The notes below the pieces were generated by a model. The model ran no database searches and was not told where the DNA came from. It worked only from the letters and a program-made list of their open reading frames with translations. Below, in pieces: positions 12,338 through 27,090 of a stretch of DNA of 64,000 bases (the stretch's first letter is position 1; each line of letters opens with the position of its first letter). The stretch is from Lepidurus packardi (lineage: Eukaryota > Arthropoda > Branchiopoda > Notostraca > Triopsidae): the NCBI GenBank assembly GCA_023053545.1, contig JAKZAN010000100.1:1-64000 (forward strand), given 5' to 3'. The position numbers and the translations under genes were made by a program.

Positions 12338-15300
12338 CCAGTTTATACCAGTTAAAACCAGTTTAGACCTGTTAACACCGGTATAAACCAGTTTATAATC
12401 TAGTTTTGACCAGTTTAAACCAGATTAAGCCAGTTTTAACCGGTTCAAACCAGTTCGAACTAGTATAAACCAGTCTATAAACTACCTTAAACCAGTTTTG
12501 ACATGAGTAGACCAGTCTAAACCAGTTTGAACTAGTATAAACCAGTTTAAACCAGTTTAGACCTGTGTAAACCAGTTTATGCCATTTAGAACCAGTTTAG
12601 ACCTGTTTACAAAGGTATAAACCAGTTTATAAACTAGCTTAAACCAGTTTAGACCTGTGTAAACCAGTTTAAACCAGTTTGAACTAGTATAAACAAGTTT
12701 AAACCAGTGTAAAACAGTTAATAAACTAGTTTAAAACAGTTAAGACCTGTTTAGGCCTGGTTTAAACCAGTTTAAGACAGTTTAAGCCAGTTAAAAACGT
12801 TTTAAACCAGTTTATAAACTAGTTAAAACAAGTTTAGACCTGTTAAAAAAATTTCAACCAGTTTGAACTAGTATAAACCAGTTTAAACCTTTGTAAACCA
12901 GTTTATACTAGTTAAAACCAGTTTAGACCTGTTTACACCGGTATAAACCTGTTTATAATCTGGTTTTGACCAGTTTAAACCAGATTAAGCCAGTTTTAAT
13001 CGGCTTAAACCAGTTTGAACTAGTATAAACCAGTTTAAACCAGTTTAAACCAGTGTAAACCAAATTATACCATTTAGAACCAGTTTAGACCTGTTTACAC
13101 CGGTATAAACCAGTTTATACACTAGCTTAAAGCAGTTTAGACCTGTGTAAACCAGTTTAAACCAGTTTGAACTAGTATAAACAAGTTTAAACCAGTGTAA
13201 CACAGTTAATAAACTAGTTTAAACCAGTTTAGACCTTTTAAAAAAATTTAAACCAGTTTAAACTAGTTTATACCAGTTAAAACCAGTTTAGACCTGTTTA
13301 CACCGGTATAAACCAGTTTATTATCTAGTTTTAACCAGTTTAAACCAGATTAATCCAGTTTTAACCGGTTTAAACCAGTTTGAACTAGTATAAACCAGTT
13401 TATAAACTAGGTTAAACCAGTTTAGACATGAGTAAATCAGTTTAGACATGAGTAGACCAGTTAAACCAGTTTGAACTAGTATAAACCAGGTTAAACCAGT
13501 GTAAAACAGTTAATAAACTAGTTTAAACCAGTTTAGACCTTTTTAGGCCTGGTTTAAACCAGTTTAAGCCAGTTAAAAACGGTTTAAAACAGTTTATAAA
13601 CTAGCTTAAACGAGCTTAGACCTGTTAAAAAAAATTTAAACCAGTTTGAACTAGTATAAACCAGTATAAACCAGTTTAGACCTGTGTAAACCAGTTTATA
13701 CCATTTAGAACCAGTTTAGACCTGTTTTAACCGGTATAAACCAGTATAAGAACTAGCTTAAACCAGTTTAGACCTGTTTACACCGGTATAAACCAGTCTA
13801 TGAACTCGCTTAAACCAGTTTAGACCTGTGTAAACCAGTTTAAACCAGTTAGAACTAGTATAAACAAGTTTAAACCAGTGTAAAACAGTTAATAAACTAG
13901 TTTAAACCAGTTTAGACCTGTTTAGGCCTGGTTTAAACCAGTTTAAGCCAGTTAAAAACGTTTTAAACCAGTTTATAAACTAGTTTGAACAAGTTTAGAA
14001 ATGTTAAAAAAATTTCAACCAGTTTGAACTAGTATCAACCAGTTTAAACCAGTTTAGACCTGTGTAAACCAGTTTATACCAGTTAAAACCAGTTTAAACC
14101 TGTTTACACCGGTATACACCAGTTTATAATCTAGTTTTGACCAGTTTAAACCAGATTAAGCCAGCTTTAACCGGTTTAAACCAGTTTGAACTAGTATAAA
14201 CCAGTTTACACCAGTTTAGACCTGTGTAAACCAGTTTATACCATTAAGAACCAGTTTGGACCTGTTTACACCGGTGTAAACCAGTTTATAAACTAGCTTA
14301 AACCAGTTTAGACCTGTGTAAACCAATTTAAACCAGTTTGAACTAGTATAAACAAGTTTAAACCAGTGTAACAAGTTAATAAACTAGTTTAAACCAGTTT
14401 AGACCTGTTAAAAAAATTTCAACCAGTTTGAACTAGTATAAACCAGTTTAAACCAGTTTAGACCTGTGTAAAACAGTTTATACCAGTTAAAACCAGTTTA
14501 GACCTGTTTACACCGGTATAAACCAGTTTATAATCTAGTTTTGACCAGTTTAAACCAGATTAAGCCAGTTTTAACCGGTTCAAACCAGTTCGAACTAGTA
14601 TAAACCAGTCTATGAACTACCTTAAACCAGTTTTGACATGAGTAGACCAGTCTAAACCAGTTTGAACTAGTATAAACCAGTTTAAACCAGTTTAGACCTG
14701 TGTAAACCAGTTTATGCCATTTAGAACCAGTTTAGACCTGTTTACAAAGGTATAAACCAGTTTATAAAACAACTTAAACCAGTTTAGACCTGTGTAAACC
14801 AGTTTAAACCACTTTGAACTAGTATAAACAAGTTTAAACCAGTGTAAAACAGTTAATAAACTAGTTTAAACCAGTTAAGACCTGTTTAGGCCTGGTTTAA
14901 ACCAGTTTAAGCCAGTTTAAGCCAGTTAAAAACGTTTTAAACCAGTTTATAAACTAGTTAAAACAAGTTTAGACCTGTTAAAAAAATTTCAACCAGTTTG
15001 AACTAGTATAAACCAGTTTAAACCTTTGTAAACCAGTTTATACCAGTTAAAACCAGTTTAGACCTGTTTACACCGGTATAAACCTGTTTATAATCTGGTT
15101 TTGACCAGTTTAAACCAGATTAAGCCAGTTTTAACCGGCTTAAACCAGTTTGAACTAGTATAAACCAGTTTAAACCAGTTTAGACCTGTGTAAACCAGTT
15201 TATACCATTTAGAGCCAGTTTAGACCTGTTTACAACGGTATAAACCAGTTTATAAAATAGCTTAAACCAGTTTAGACCTGTGTAAACCAGTTTAAACCAG

Positions 15301-15437
15301 TTTGAACTAGTATAAACAAGTTTAAACCAGTGTAACACAGTTAATAAACTAGTTTAAACCAGTTTAGACCTGTTAAAAAAATTTCAACCAGTTTGAACTA
15401 GTATAAACCAGTTTAAACCAGTTTAGACCTGTGTAAA
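12338..15437 (+). repeat. Composite HOR, first copy (3100 bp: 2135 + 965)
   Basis: A 2135-bp HOR (12338-14472) followed by a 965-bp contracted unit (14473-15437). The whole 3100-bp composite is repeated directly downstream. Shared unusual forms such as AAACGAGCTTAG, TTAGAAATG and GTGTAACAAGTT occur at matching positions in both copies. Confidence 0.85.
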
Positions 15438-18400
15438 CCAGTTTATACCAGTTAAAACCAGTTTAGACCTGTTAACACCGGTATAAACCAGTTTATAATC
15501 TAGTTTTGACCAGTTTAAACCAGATTAAGCCAGTTTTAACCGGTTCAAACCAGTTCGAACTAGTATAAACCAGTCTATAAACTACCTTAAACCAGTTTTG
15601 ACATGAGTAGACCAGTCTAAACCAGTTTGAACTAGTATAAACCAGTTTAAACCAGTTTAGACCTGTGTAAACCAGTTTATGCCATTTAGAACCAGTTTAG
15701 ACCTGTTTACAAAGGTATAAACCAGTTTATAAACTAGCTTAAACCAGTTTAGACCTGTGTAAACCAGTTTAAACCAGTTTGAACTAGTATAAACAAGTTT
15801 AAACCAGTGTAAAACAGTTAATAAACTAGTTTAAACCAGTTAGGACCTGTTTAGGCCTGGTTTAAACCAGTTTAAGACAGTTTAAGCCAGTTAAAAACGT
15901 TTTAAACCAGTTTATAAACTAGTTAAAACAAGTTTAGACCTGTTAAAAAAATTTCAACCAGTTTGAACTAGTATAAACCAGTTTAAACCTTTGTAAACCA
16001 GTTTATACTAGTTAAAACCAGTTTAGACCTGTTTACACCGGTATAAACCAGTTTATAATCTGGTTTTGACCAGTTTAAACCAGATTAAGCCAGTTTTAAT
16101 CGGCTTAAACCAGTTTGAACTAGTATAAACCAGTTTAAACCAGTTTAGACCTGTGTAAACCAAATTATACCATTTAGAACCAGTTTAGACCTGTTTACAC
16201 CGGTATAAACCAGTTTATACACTAGCTTAAAGCAGTTTAGACCTGTGTAAACCAGTTTAAACCAGTTTGAACTAGTATAAACAAGTTTAAACCAGTGTAA
16301 CACAGTTAATAAACTAGTTTAAACCAGTTTAGACCTTTTAAAAAAATTTAAACCAGTTTAAACTAGTTAATACCAGTTAAAACCAGTTTAGACCTGTTTA
16401 CACCGGTATAAACCAGTTTATTATCTAGTTTTAACCAGTTTAAACCAGATTAATCCAGTTTTAACCGGTTTAAACCAGTTTGAACTAGTATAAACCAGTT
16501 TATAAACTAGGTTAAACCAGTTTAGACATGAGTAAATCAGTTTAGACATGAGTAAACCAGTTAAACCAGTTTGAACTAGTATAAACCAGGTTAAACCAGT
16601 GTAAAACAGTTAATAAACTAGTTTAAACCAATTTAGACCTTTTTAGGCCTGGTTTAAACCAGTTTAAGCCAGTTAAAAACGGTTTAAAACAGTTTATAAA
16701 CTAGCTTAAACGAGCTTAGACCTGTTAAAAAAAATTTAAACCAGTTTGAACTAGTATAAACCAGTATAAACCAGTTTAGACCTGTGTAAACCAGTTTATA
16801 CCATTTAGAACCAGTTTAGACCTGTTTTAACCGGTATAAACCAGTATAAGAACTAGCTTAAACCAGTTTAGACCTGTTTACACCGGTATAAACCAGTTTA
16901 TGAACTCGCTTAAACCAGTTTAGACCTGTGTAAACCAGTTTAAACCAGTTAAAACTAGTATAAACAAGTTTAAACCAGTGTAAAACAGTTAATAAACTAG
17001 TTTAAACCAGTTTAGACCTGTTTAGGCCTGGTTTAAACCAGTTTAAGCCAGTTAAAAACGTTTTAAACCAGTTTATAAACTAGTTTGAACAAGTTTAGAA
17101 ATGTTAAAAAAATTTCAACCAGTTTGATCTAGTATCAACCAGTTTAAACCAGTTTAGACCTGTGTAAACCAGTTTATACCAGTTAAAACCAGTTTAAACC
17201 TGTTTACACCGGTATACACCAGTTTATAATCTAGTTTTGACCAGTTTAAACCAGATTAAGCCAGCTTTAACCGGTTTAAACCAGTTTGAACTAGTATAAA
17301 CCAGTTTACACCAGTTTAGACCTGTGTAAACCAGTTTATACCATTAAGAACCAGTTTGGACCTGTTTACACCGGTGTAAACCAGTTTATAAACTAGCTTA
17401 AACCAGTTTAGACCTGTGTAAACCAATTTAAACCAGTTTGAACTAGTATAAACAAGTTTAAACCAGTGTAACAAGTTAATAAACTAGTTTAAACCAGTTT
17501 AGACCTGTTAAAAAAATTTCAACCAGTTTGAACTAGTATAAACCAGTTTAAACCAGTTTAGACCTGTGTAAAACAGTTTATACCAGTTAAAACCAGTTTA
17601 GACCTGTTTACACCGGTATAAACCAGTTTATAATCTAGTTTTGACCAGTTTAAACCAGATTAAGCCAGTTTTAACCGGTTCAAACCAGTTCGAACTAGTA
17701 TAAACCAGTCTATGAACTACCTTAAACCAGTTTTGACATGAGTAGACCAGTCTAAACCAGTTTGAACTAGTATAAACCAGTTTAAACCAGTTTAGACCTG
17801 TGTAAACCAGTTTATGCCATTTAGAACCAGTTTAGACCTGTTTACAAAGGTATAAACCAGTTTATAAAACAACTTAAACCAGTTTAGACCTGTGTAAACC
17901 AGTTTAAACCAGTTTGAACTAGTATAAACAAGTTTAAACCAGTGTAAAACAGTTAATAAACTAGTTTAAACCAGTTAAGACCTGTTTAGGCCTGGTTTAA
18001 ACCAGTTTAAGCCAGTTTAAGCCAGTTAAAAACGTTTTAAACCAGTTTATAAACTAGTTAAAACAAGTTTAGACCTGTTAAAAAAATTTCAACCAGTTTG
18101 AACTAGTATAAACCAGTTTAAACCTTTGTAAACCAGTTTATACCAGTTAAAACCAGTTTAGACCTGTTTACACCGGTATAAACCTGTTTATAATCTGGTT
18201 TTGACCAGTTTAAACCAGATTAAGCCAGTTTTAACCGGCTTAAACCAGTTTGAACTAGTATAAACCAGTTTAAACCAGTTTAGACCTGTGTAAACCAGTT
18301 TATACCATTTAGAGCCAGTTTAGACCTGTTTACACCGGTATAAACCAGTTTATTAACTAGCTTAAACCAGTTTAGACCTGTGTAAACCAGTTTAAACCAG

Positions 18401-18537
18401 TTTGAACTAGTATAAACAAGTTTAAACCAGTGTAACACAGTTAATAAACTAGTTTAAACCAGTTTAGACCTGATAAAAAAATTTAAACCAGTTTGAACTA
18501 GTTTATACCAGTTAAAACCAGTTTAGACCTGTGTAAA
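15438..18537 (+). repeat. Composite HOR, second copy (3100 bp)
   Basis: A second copy of the composite, again 2135 bp (15438-17572) plus 965 bp (17573-18537). Both phase points are exactly 3100 bp from those of the first copy. Small differences exist (for example TTTGATCTAG near 17124). This is a fourth tier of organisation above the ordinary HOR. Confidence 0.85.
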
Positions 18538-21500
18538 CCAGTTTATACCAGTTAAAACCAGTTTAGACCTGTTTACACCGGTATAAACCAGTTTATAATC
18601 TAGTTTTGACCAATTTAAACCAGATTAAGCCAGTTTTAACCGGTTTAAACCAGTTTGAACTAGTATAAACCAGGTTAAACCAGTGTAAAACAGTTAATAA
18701 ACTAGTTTAAACCAGTTTAGACCTTTTTAGGCCTGGTTTAAACCAGTTTAAGCCAGTTAAAAACGGTTTAAACCAGTTTATAAACTAGCTTTAAACCAGT
18801 TTGAACTAGTATAAACCAGTATAAACCAGTTTAGACCTGTGTAAACCAGTTTATACCATTTAGAACCAGTTTAGACCTGTTTACACCGGTATAAACCAGT
18901 TTATGAACTAGCTTAAACCAGTTTAGACCTGTTTACACCGGTATAAACCAGTTTATGAACTCGCTTAAACCAGTTTAGACCTGTGTAAACCAGTTTAAAC
19001 CAGTTTGAACTAGTATAAACAAGTTTAAACCAGTGTAAAACAGTTAATAAACTAGTTTAAACCAGTTTAGACCTGTTTAGGCCTGTTTTAAACCAGTTTA
19101 AGCCAGTTAAAAACGTTTTAAGCCAGTTTATAAACTAGTTTGAACAAGTTTAGACCTGTTAAAAAAATTTCAACCAGTTTGAACTAGTATCAACCAGTTT
19201 AAACCAGTTTAGACCTGTGTAAACCAGTATATACCAGTTAAAACCAGTTTAGACCTGTTTACACCGGTATAAACCAGTTTATAATCTAGTTTTGACCAGT
19301 TTAAACCAGATTAAGCCATTTTTAACCGGTTTAAACCAGTTTGAACTAGTATAAACCAGTTTACACCAGTTTAGACCTGTGTAAACCAGTTTATACCATT
19401 TAGAACCAGTTTGGACCTGTTTACACCGGTGTAAACCAGTTTATAAACTAGCTTAAACCAGTTTAGACCTGTGTAAACCAGTTTAAACCAGTTTGAACTA
19501 GTATAAACAAGTTTAAACCAGTGTAACACAGTTAATAAAATAGTTTAAACCAGTTTAGACCTGTTAAAAAAATTTCAACCAGTTTGAACTAGTATCAACC
19601 AGTTTAAACCAGTTTAGACCTGTGTAAACCAGTTTAGACCTGTTTACACCGGTATAAACCAGTTTATAATCTAGTTTTGACCATTTTAAACCAGATTAAG
19701 CCAGTTGTCTTAACCGGTTTAAACCAGATTGAACTAGTATAAACCAGTTTACACCAGTTTAGACCTATGTAAACCAGTTTATACCATTTAGAACCAGTTT
19801 GGACCTGTTTACACCGGTGTAAACCAGTTTATAAACTAGTTGAAACCAGTTTAGACCTGTGTAAACCAGTTTAACCCAGTTTGAACTAGTATAAACAAGT
19901 TTAAACCAGTGTAACACAGTTAATAAACTAGTTTAAACCAGTTTAGACCTGTTAAAAAAATTTCAACCAGTTTGAACTAGTATCAACCAGTTTAAACCAG
20001 TTTAGACCTGTGTAAACCAGTTTAGACCTGTTTACACCGGTATAAACCAGTTTATAATCTAGTTTTGACCAGTTTAAATTGTAAAGTATAAACCAGTTTA
20101 AACCAGTTTAGACCTGTGTAAACCAGTTTAAACCAGTTTAGACCTGTGTAAACCAGTTTATACCAGTTAAAACCAGTTTAGACCTGTTTACACCGGTATA
20201 AACCAGTCTACAATCTAGTTTTGACCAGTTTAAACCAGATTAAGCCAGTTTTAACCGGTTTAAACCAGTTTGAACTAGTAAAAACCAGTTTACACCAGTT
20301 CAGACCTGTGTAAACCAGTTTATACCATTTAGAACCAGTTTGGACCTGTTTACACCGGTGTAAACTAGTTTATAAACTAGCTTAAACCAGTTTAGACCTG
20401 TGTAAACCAGTTTAAACCAGTTTGAACTAGTATAAACAAGTTTAAACCAGTGTAACACAGTTAATAAACTAGTTTAAACCAGTTTAGACCTGTTAAAAAA
20501 ATTTCAACCAGTTTGAACTAGTATAAACCAGTTTAAACCAGTTAAGACCTGTGTAAACCAGTTTATACCAGTTAAAACCAGTTAAGACCTGTTTACACCG
20601 GTATAAACCAGTTTATAATCTAGTTTTGACCAGTTTAAACCAGATTAAGCCAGTTTTAACCGGTTTAAACCAGTTTGAACTAGTATAAACTAGTCTATAA
20701 ACTACCTTAAACCAGTTTAGACATGAGTAAACCAGTTTTGACATGAGTAGACCAGTCTAAACCAGTTTGAACTAGTATAAACCAGTTTAAACCAGTTTAG
20801 ACCTGTGTAAACCAGTTTATGCCATTTAGAACCAGTTTAGACCTGTTTACAAAGGTATAAACCAGTTTATGAACTCGCTTAAACCAGTTTAGACCTGTGT
20901 AAACCAGTTTAAACCAGTTTGAACTAGTATAAACAAGTTTAAACCAGTGTAAAACAGTTAATAAACTAGTTTAAACCAGTTTAGACCTGTTTAGGCCTGG
21001 TTTAAACCAGTTTAAGCCAGTTAAAAACGTTTTAAACCAGTTTATAAACTAGTTTGAACAAGTTTAGACCTGTTAAAAAAATTTCAACCAGTTTGAACTA
21101 GTATCAACCAGTTTAAACCAGTTTAGACCTGTGTAAACCAGTTTATACCAGTTAAAACCAGTTTAGACCTGTTTACACCGGTATAAAACAGTTTATAATC
21201 TAGTTTTGACCAGTTTAAACCAGATTAAGCCAGTTTTAACCGGTTTAAACCAGTTTGAACTAGTATAAACCAGTTTACACCAGTTTAGACCTGTGTAAAC
21301 CAGTTTATACCATTTAGAACCAGTTTGGACCTGTTTACACCTGTGTAAACCAGTTTATAAACTAGCTTAAACCAGTTTAGACCTGTGCAAACCAGTTTAA
21401 TCCAGTTTGAACTAGTATAAACAAGTTTAAACCAGTGTAACACAGTTAATAAACTAGTTTAAACCAGTTTAGACCTTTTAAAAAAATTTCAACCAGTTTG

Positions 21501-24500
21501 AACTAGTATAAACCAGTTTAACCCAGTTTAGACCTGTGTAAACCAGTTTATACCAGTTAAAACCAGTTTAGACCTGTTTACACCGGTATAAACCAGTTTA
21601 TAATCTAGTTTTGACCAGTTTAAACCAGATTAAGCCAGTTTTAACCGGTTTAAACCAGTTTGAACTAGTATAAACCAGTCTATAAACTACCTTAAACCAG
21701 TTTAGACATGAGTAAACCAGTTTTGACATGAGTAGACCAGTCTAAACCAGTTTGAACTAGCATAAACCAGTTTAAACCAGTTTAGACCTGTGTAAACCAG
21801 TTTATGCCATTTAGAACCAGTTTAGACCTGTTTACAAAGGTATAAACCAGTTTATAAACTAGCTTAAACCAGTTTAGACCTGTGTAAACCAGTTTAAACC
21901 AGTTTGAACTAGTATAAACAAGTTTAAACCAGTGTAACACAGTTAATAAACTAGTTTAAACCAGTTTAGACCTGTTAAAAAAGTTTAAACCAGTTTGAAC
22001 TAGTTTATACCAGTTAAAACCACTTTAGACCTGTTTACACCGGTATAAACCAGTTTATAATCTAGTTTTAACCAGTTTAAACCAGATTAAGTTAGTTTTA
22101 ACCGGTTTAAACCAGTTTTAACTAGTATAAACCAGTTTATAAACTACGTTAAACCAGTTTAGACATGAGTAAACCAGTTTAGACATGAGTAGACCAGTTT
22201 AAACCAGTTTGAACTAGTATAAACCAGGTTAAACCAGTTTAGACCTGTGTAAACCAGTTTATACCATTCAGAACCAGTTTGGACCTGTTTACACCGGTGT
22301 AAACCAGTTTATAAACTAGCTTAAACCAGTTTAGACCTGTGTAAACCAGTTTAAACCAGTTTAGACCTGTGTAAACCAGTTTATACCATTTAGAACCAGT
22401 TTGGACCTGTTTACACGGGTGTAAACCAGTTTATAAACTAGCTTAAACCAGTTTAGACCTGTGTAAACCAGTTTAAACCAGTTTGAACTAGTATAAACAA
22501 GTTTAAACCAGTGTTACACAGTTAATAAACTAGTTTAAACCAGTTTAGACCTGTTAAAAAAATTTCAACCAGTTTGAACTAGTATAAACCAGTTTAAACC
22601 AGTTTAGACCTGTGTAAACCAGTTTATACCAGTTAAAACCAGTTTAGACCTGTTTACACCGGTATAAACCAGTTTATAATCTAGTTTTGACCAGTTTAAA
22701 CCAGATTAAGCCAGTTTTAACCGGTTTAAACCAGTTTGAACTAATATAAACCAGTCTATAAACTACCTTAAACCAGTTTAGACATGAGTTAACCAGTTTT
22801 GACATGAGTAGACCAGTCTAAACCAGTTTGAACTAGTATAAACCAGTTTAATCCAGTTTAGACCTGTGTAAACCAGTTTATGCCATTTAGAACCAGTTTA
22901 GACCTGTTTACAAAGGTATAAACCAGTTTATAAACTAGCTTAAACCAGTTTAAACCTGTGTAAACCAGTTTAAACCAGTTTGAACTAGTATAAACAAGTT
23001 TAAACCAGTGTAAATCAGTTAATAAACTAGTTTAAACCAGTTAAGACCTGTTTAGGCCTGGTTTAAACCAGTTTAAGCCAGTTTAAGCCAGTTAAAAACG
23101 TTTTAAACCAGTTTATAAACTAGTTAAAACAAGTTTAGACCTGTTAAAAAAATTTCAACCAGTTTGAACTAGTATAAACCAGTTTAAACCTTTGTAAACC
23201 AGTTTATACCAGTTAAAACCAGTTGAGACCTGTTTACACCGGTATAAACCAGTTTATAATCTGGTTTTGACCAGTTTAAACCAGATTAAGCCAGTTTTAA
23301 CCGGCTTAAACCAGTTTGAACTAGTATAAACCAGTTTAAACCAGTTTAGACCTGTGTAAACCAGTTTATACCAGTTAAAATCGGTTTAGACCTGTTTACA
23401 CCGGTATAAACCAGTTTATAATCTAGTTTTGACCAGTTTAAACCAGATTAAGCCAGTTTTAACCGGTTTAAACCAGTTTGAACTAGTATAAACCAGTCTA
23501 TAAACTACCTTAAACCAGTTTAGACATGAGTTAACCAGTTTTGACATGAGTAGACCAGTCTAAACCAGTTTGAACTAGTATAAACCAGTTTAAGCCAGTT
23601 TAGACCTGTGTAAACCAGTTTATGCCATTTAGAACCAGTTTAGACCTGTTTACAAAGGTATAAACCAGTTTATAAACTAGCTTAAACCAGTTTAGACCTG
23701 TGTAAACCAGTTTAAACCAGTTTGAACTAGTATAAACAAGTTTAAACCAGTGTAAATCAGTTATTAAACTAGTTTAAACCAGTTAAGACCTGTTTAGGCC
23801 TGGTTTAAACCAGTTTAAGCCAGTTTAAGCCAGTTAAAAACGTTTTAAACCAGTTTATAAACTAGTTAAAACAAGTTTAGACCTGTTAAAAAAATTTCAA
23901 CCAGTTTGAACTAGTATAAACCAGTTTAAATCTTTGTAAACCAGTTTATACCAGTTAAAACCAGTTTAGACCTGTTTACACCGGTATAAACCAGTTTATA
24001 ATCTGGTTTTGACCAGTTTAAACCAGATTAAGCCAGTTTTAACCGGCTTAAACCAGTTTGAACTAGTATAAACCAGTTTAAGCCAGTTTAGACCTGTGTA
24101 AACCAGTTTATACCATTTAGAACCAGTTTAGACCTGTTTACACCGGTATAAACCAGTTTACAAACTAGCTTAAACCAGTTTAGACCTGTGTAAACCAGTT
24201 TAAACCAGTTTGAACTAGTATAAACAAGTTTAAACCAGTGTAACACAGTTAATAAACTAGTTTAAACCAGTTTAGACCTGTTAAAAAAATTTAAACCAGT
24301 TTGAACTAGTTATACCAGTTAAAACCAGTTTAGACCTGTTTACACCGGTATAAACCAGTTTATAATCTAGTTTAAACCAGTTTAAACCAGATTAAGCCAG
24401 TTTTAACCGGTTTAAACCAGTTTGAACTAGTATAAACCAGTTAATAAACTACGTTAAACCAGTTTAGACATGAGTAAACCAGTTTAGACATGAGTAGACC

Positions 24501-27090
24501 AGTTTAAACCAGTTTGAACTAGTATAAACCAGGTTAAACCAGTGTAAACCAGTTTAGACCTTTTTAGGCCTGGTTTAAACCAGTTTAAGACAGTTAAAAA
24601 CGTTTTAAACCAGTTTATAAACTAGCTTAAACAAGCTTAGACCTGTTAAAAAAAATTTAAACCAGTTTGAACTAGTATAAACCAGTATAAACCAGTTTAG
24701 ACCTGTGTAAACCAGTTTATACCATTTAGAACCAGTTTAAACCAGTTTGAACTAGTATAAACAAGTTTAAACCAGTGTAAAACAGTTAATAAACTAGTTT
24801 AAACCAGTTTAGACCTGTTTAGGCCTGGTTTAAACCAGTTTAAGCCAGTTAAAAACGTTTTAAACCAGTTTATAAACTAGTTTGAACAAGTTTAGACCTG
24901 TTAAAAAAATTTCAACCAGTTTGAACTAGTATCAACCAGTTTAAACCAGTTTAGACCTGTGTAAACCAGTTTATACCATTTAGAACCAGTTTGGACCTGT
25001 TTACACCGGTGTAAACCAGTTAATAAACTAGCTTAAACCAGTTTAGACCTGTGTAAACCAGTTTAAACCAGTTTGAATTAGTATAAACAAGTTTAAACCA
25101 GTGTAACACAGTTAATAAACTAGTTTAAACCAGTTTAGACCTGTTAAAAAAATTTCAACCAGTTTGAACTAGTATAAACCAGTTTAAACCAGTTTAGACC
25201 TGTGTAAACCAGTTTATACCAGTTAAAACCAGTTTAGACCTGTTTACACCGGTATAAACCAGTTTATAATCTAGTTTTGACCAGTTTAAACCAGATTAAG
25301 CCAGTTTTAACCGGTTAAACCAGTTTTAACTAGTATAAACCAGTTTACACCAGTTTAGACCTGTGTAAACCAGTTTATACCATTTAGAACAAGTTTGGAC
25401 CTGTTTACACCGGTGTAAACCAGTTTATAAACTAGCTTAAACCAGTTTAGACCTGTGTAAACCAGTTTAAACCAGTTTGAATTAGTATAAACAAGTTTAA
25501 ACCAGTGTAACACAGTTAATAAACTAGTTTAAACCAGTTTAGACCTGTTAAAAAAATTTATACCAGTTTGAACTAGTTTATACCAGTTAAAACCAGTTTA
25601 GACCTGTGTAAACCAGTTTATACCAGTTAAAACCAGTTTAGACCTGTATAAACCAGTTTATAATCTAGTTTTGACCAGTTTAAACCAGATTAAGCCAGTT
25701 TTAACCGGTTTAAACCAGTTTGAACTAGTATAAACCAGTCTATAAACTACCTTAAACCAGTTTAGACATGAGTAAACCAGTTTTGACATGAGTAGACCAG
25801 TCTAAACCAGTTTGAACTAGTATAAACCAAGTTTAAACCAGTTTAGACCTGTGTAAACCAGTTTATGCCATTTAGAACCAGTTTAGACCTGTCTACAAAG
25901 GTATAAACCAGTTTATAAACTAGCTTAAACCAGTTTAGACCTGTGTAAACCAGTTTAAACCAGTTTGAACTAGTATAAACAAGTTTAAACCAGTGTAAAA
26001 CAGTTAATAAACTAGTTTAAACCAGTTAAGACCTGTTTAGGCCTGGTTTAAACCAGTTTAAGCCAGTTTAAGCCAGTTAAAAACGTTTTAAACCAGTTTA
26101 TAAACTAGTTAAAACAAGTTTAGACCTGTTAAAAAAATTTCACCCAGTTTGAACTAGTATAAACCAGTTTAAACCTTTGTAAACCAGTTTATACCAGTTA
26201 AAACCAGTTTAGACCTGTTTACACCGGTATAAACCAGTTTATAATCTGGTTTTGACCAGTTTAAACCAGATTAAGCCAGTTTTAACCGGCTTAAACCAGT
26301 TTAGACCTGTGTAACCCAGTTTAAACCAGTTTGAACTAGTATAAACAAGTTTAAACCAGTGTAACACAGTTAATAAACTAGTTTAAACCAGTTTAGACCT
26401 GTTAAAAAAATTTAAACCAGTTTGAACTAGTTTATACCAGTTAAAACCAGTTTAGACCTGTTTACACCGGTATAAACCAGTTTATAATCTAGTTTTAACC
26501 AGTTTAAACCAGATTAAGCCAGTTTTAACCGGTTTAAACCAGTTTGAACTAGTATAAACCAGTTTATAAACTACGTTAAACCAGTTTAGACATGTGTAAA
26601 CCAGTTTAGACATGAGTAGACCAGTTTAAACCAGTTTGAACTAGTATAAACCAGGTTAAACCAGTGTAAAACAGTTAATAAACTAGTTTAAACTAGTTTA
26701 GACCTTTTTAGGCCTGGTTTAAACCAGTGTAAGCCAGTTAAAAACGGTTTAAACCAGTTTATAAACTAGCTTAAACAAGCTTAGACCCGTTAAAAAAATT
26801 TAAACCAGTTTGAACTAGTATAAACCAGTATAAACCAGTTTAGACCTGTGTAAACCAGTTTATACCATTTAGAACCAGTTTAGACCTGTTTACACCGGTA
26901 TAAACCAGTTTATGAACTAGCTTAAACCAGTTTAGACCTGTTTACACCGGTATAAACCAGTTTATGAACTCGCTTAAACCAGTTTAGACCTGTGTAAACC
27001 AGTTTAAACCAGTTTGAACTAGTATAAACAAGTTTAAACCTGTGCAAAACAGTTAATAAACTAGTTTAAACCAGTTTAGACCTGTTTAGG
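18538..27090 (+). repeat. Irregular satellite segment
   Basis: The same decamers and roughly 390-bp blocks, but regular HOR spacing is lost. The block containing CTATAAACTACCTTAAACC recurs near 20692, 21679, 22756, 23500 and 25739, giving uneven intervals. Small breaks of the lattice occur near 19704 (extra GTCT) and 20078-20095. No gene or non-satellite insertion is visible. Confidence 0.85.
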
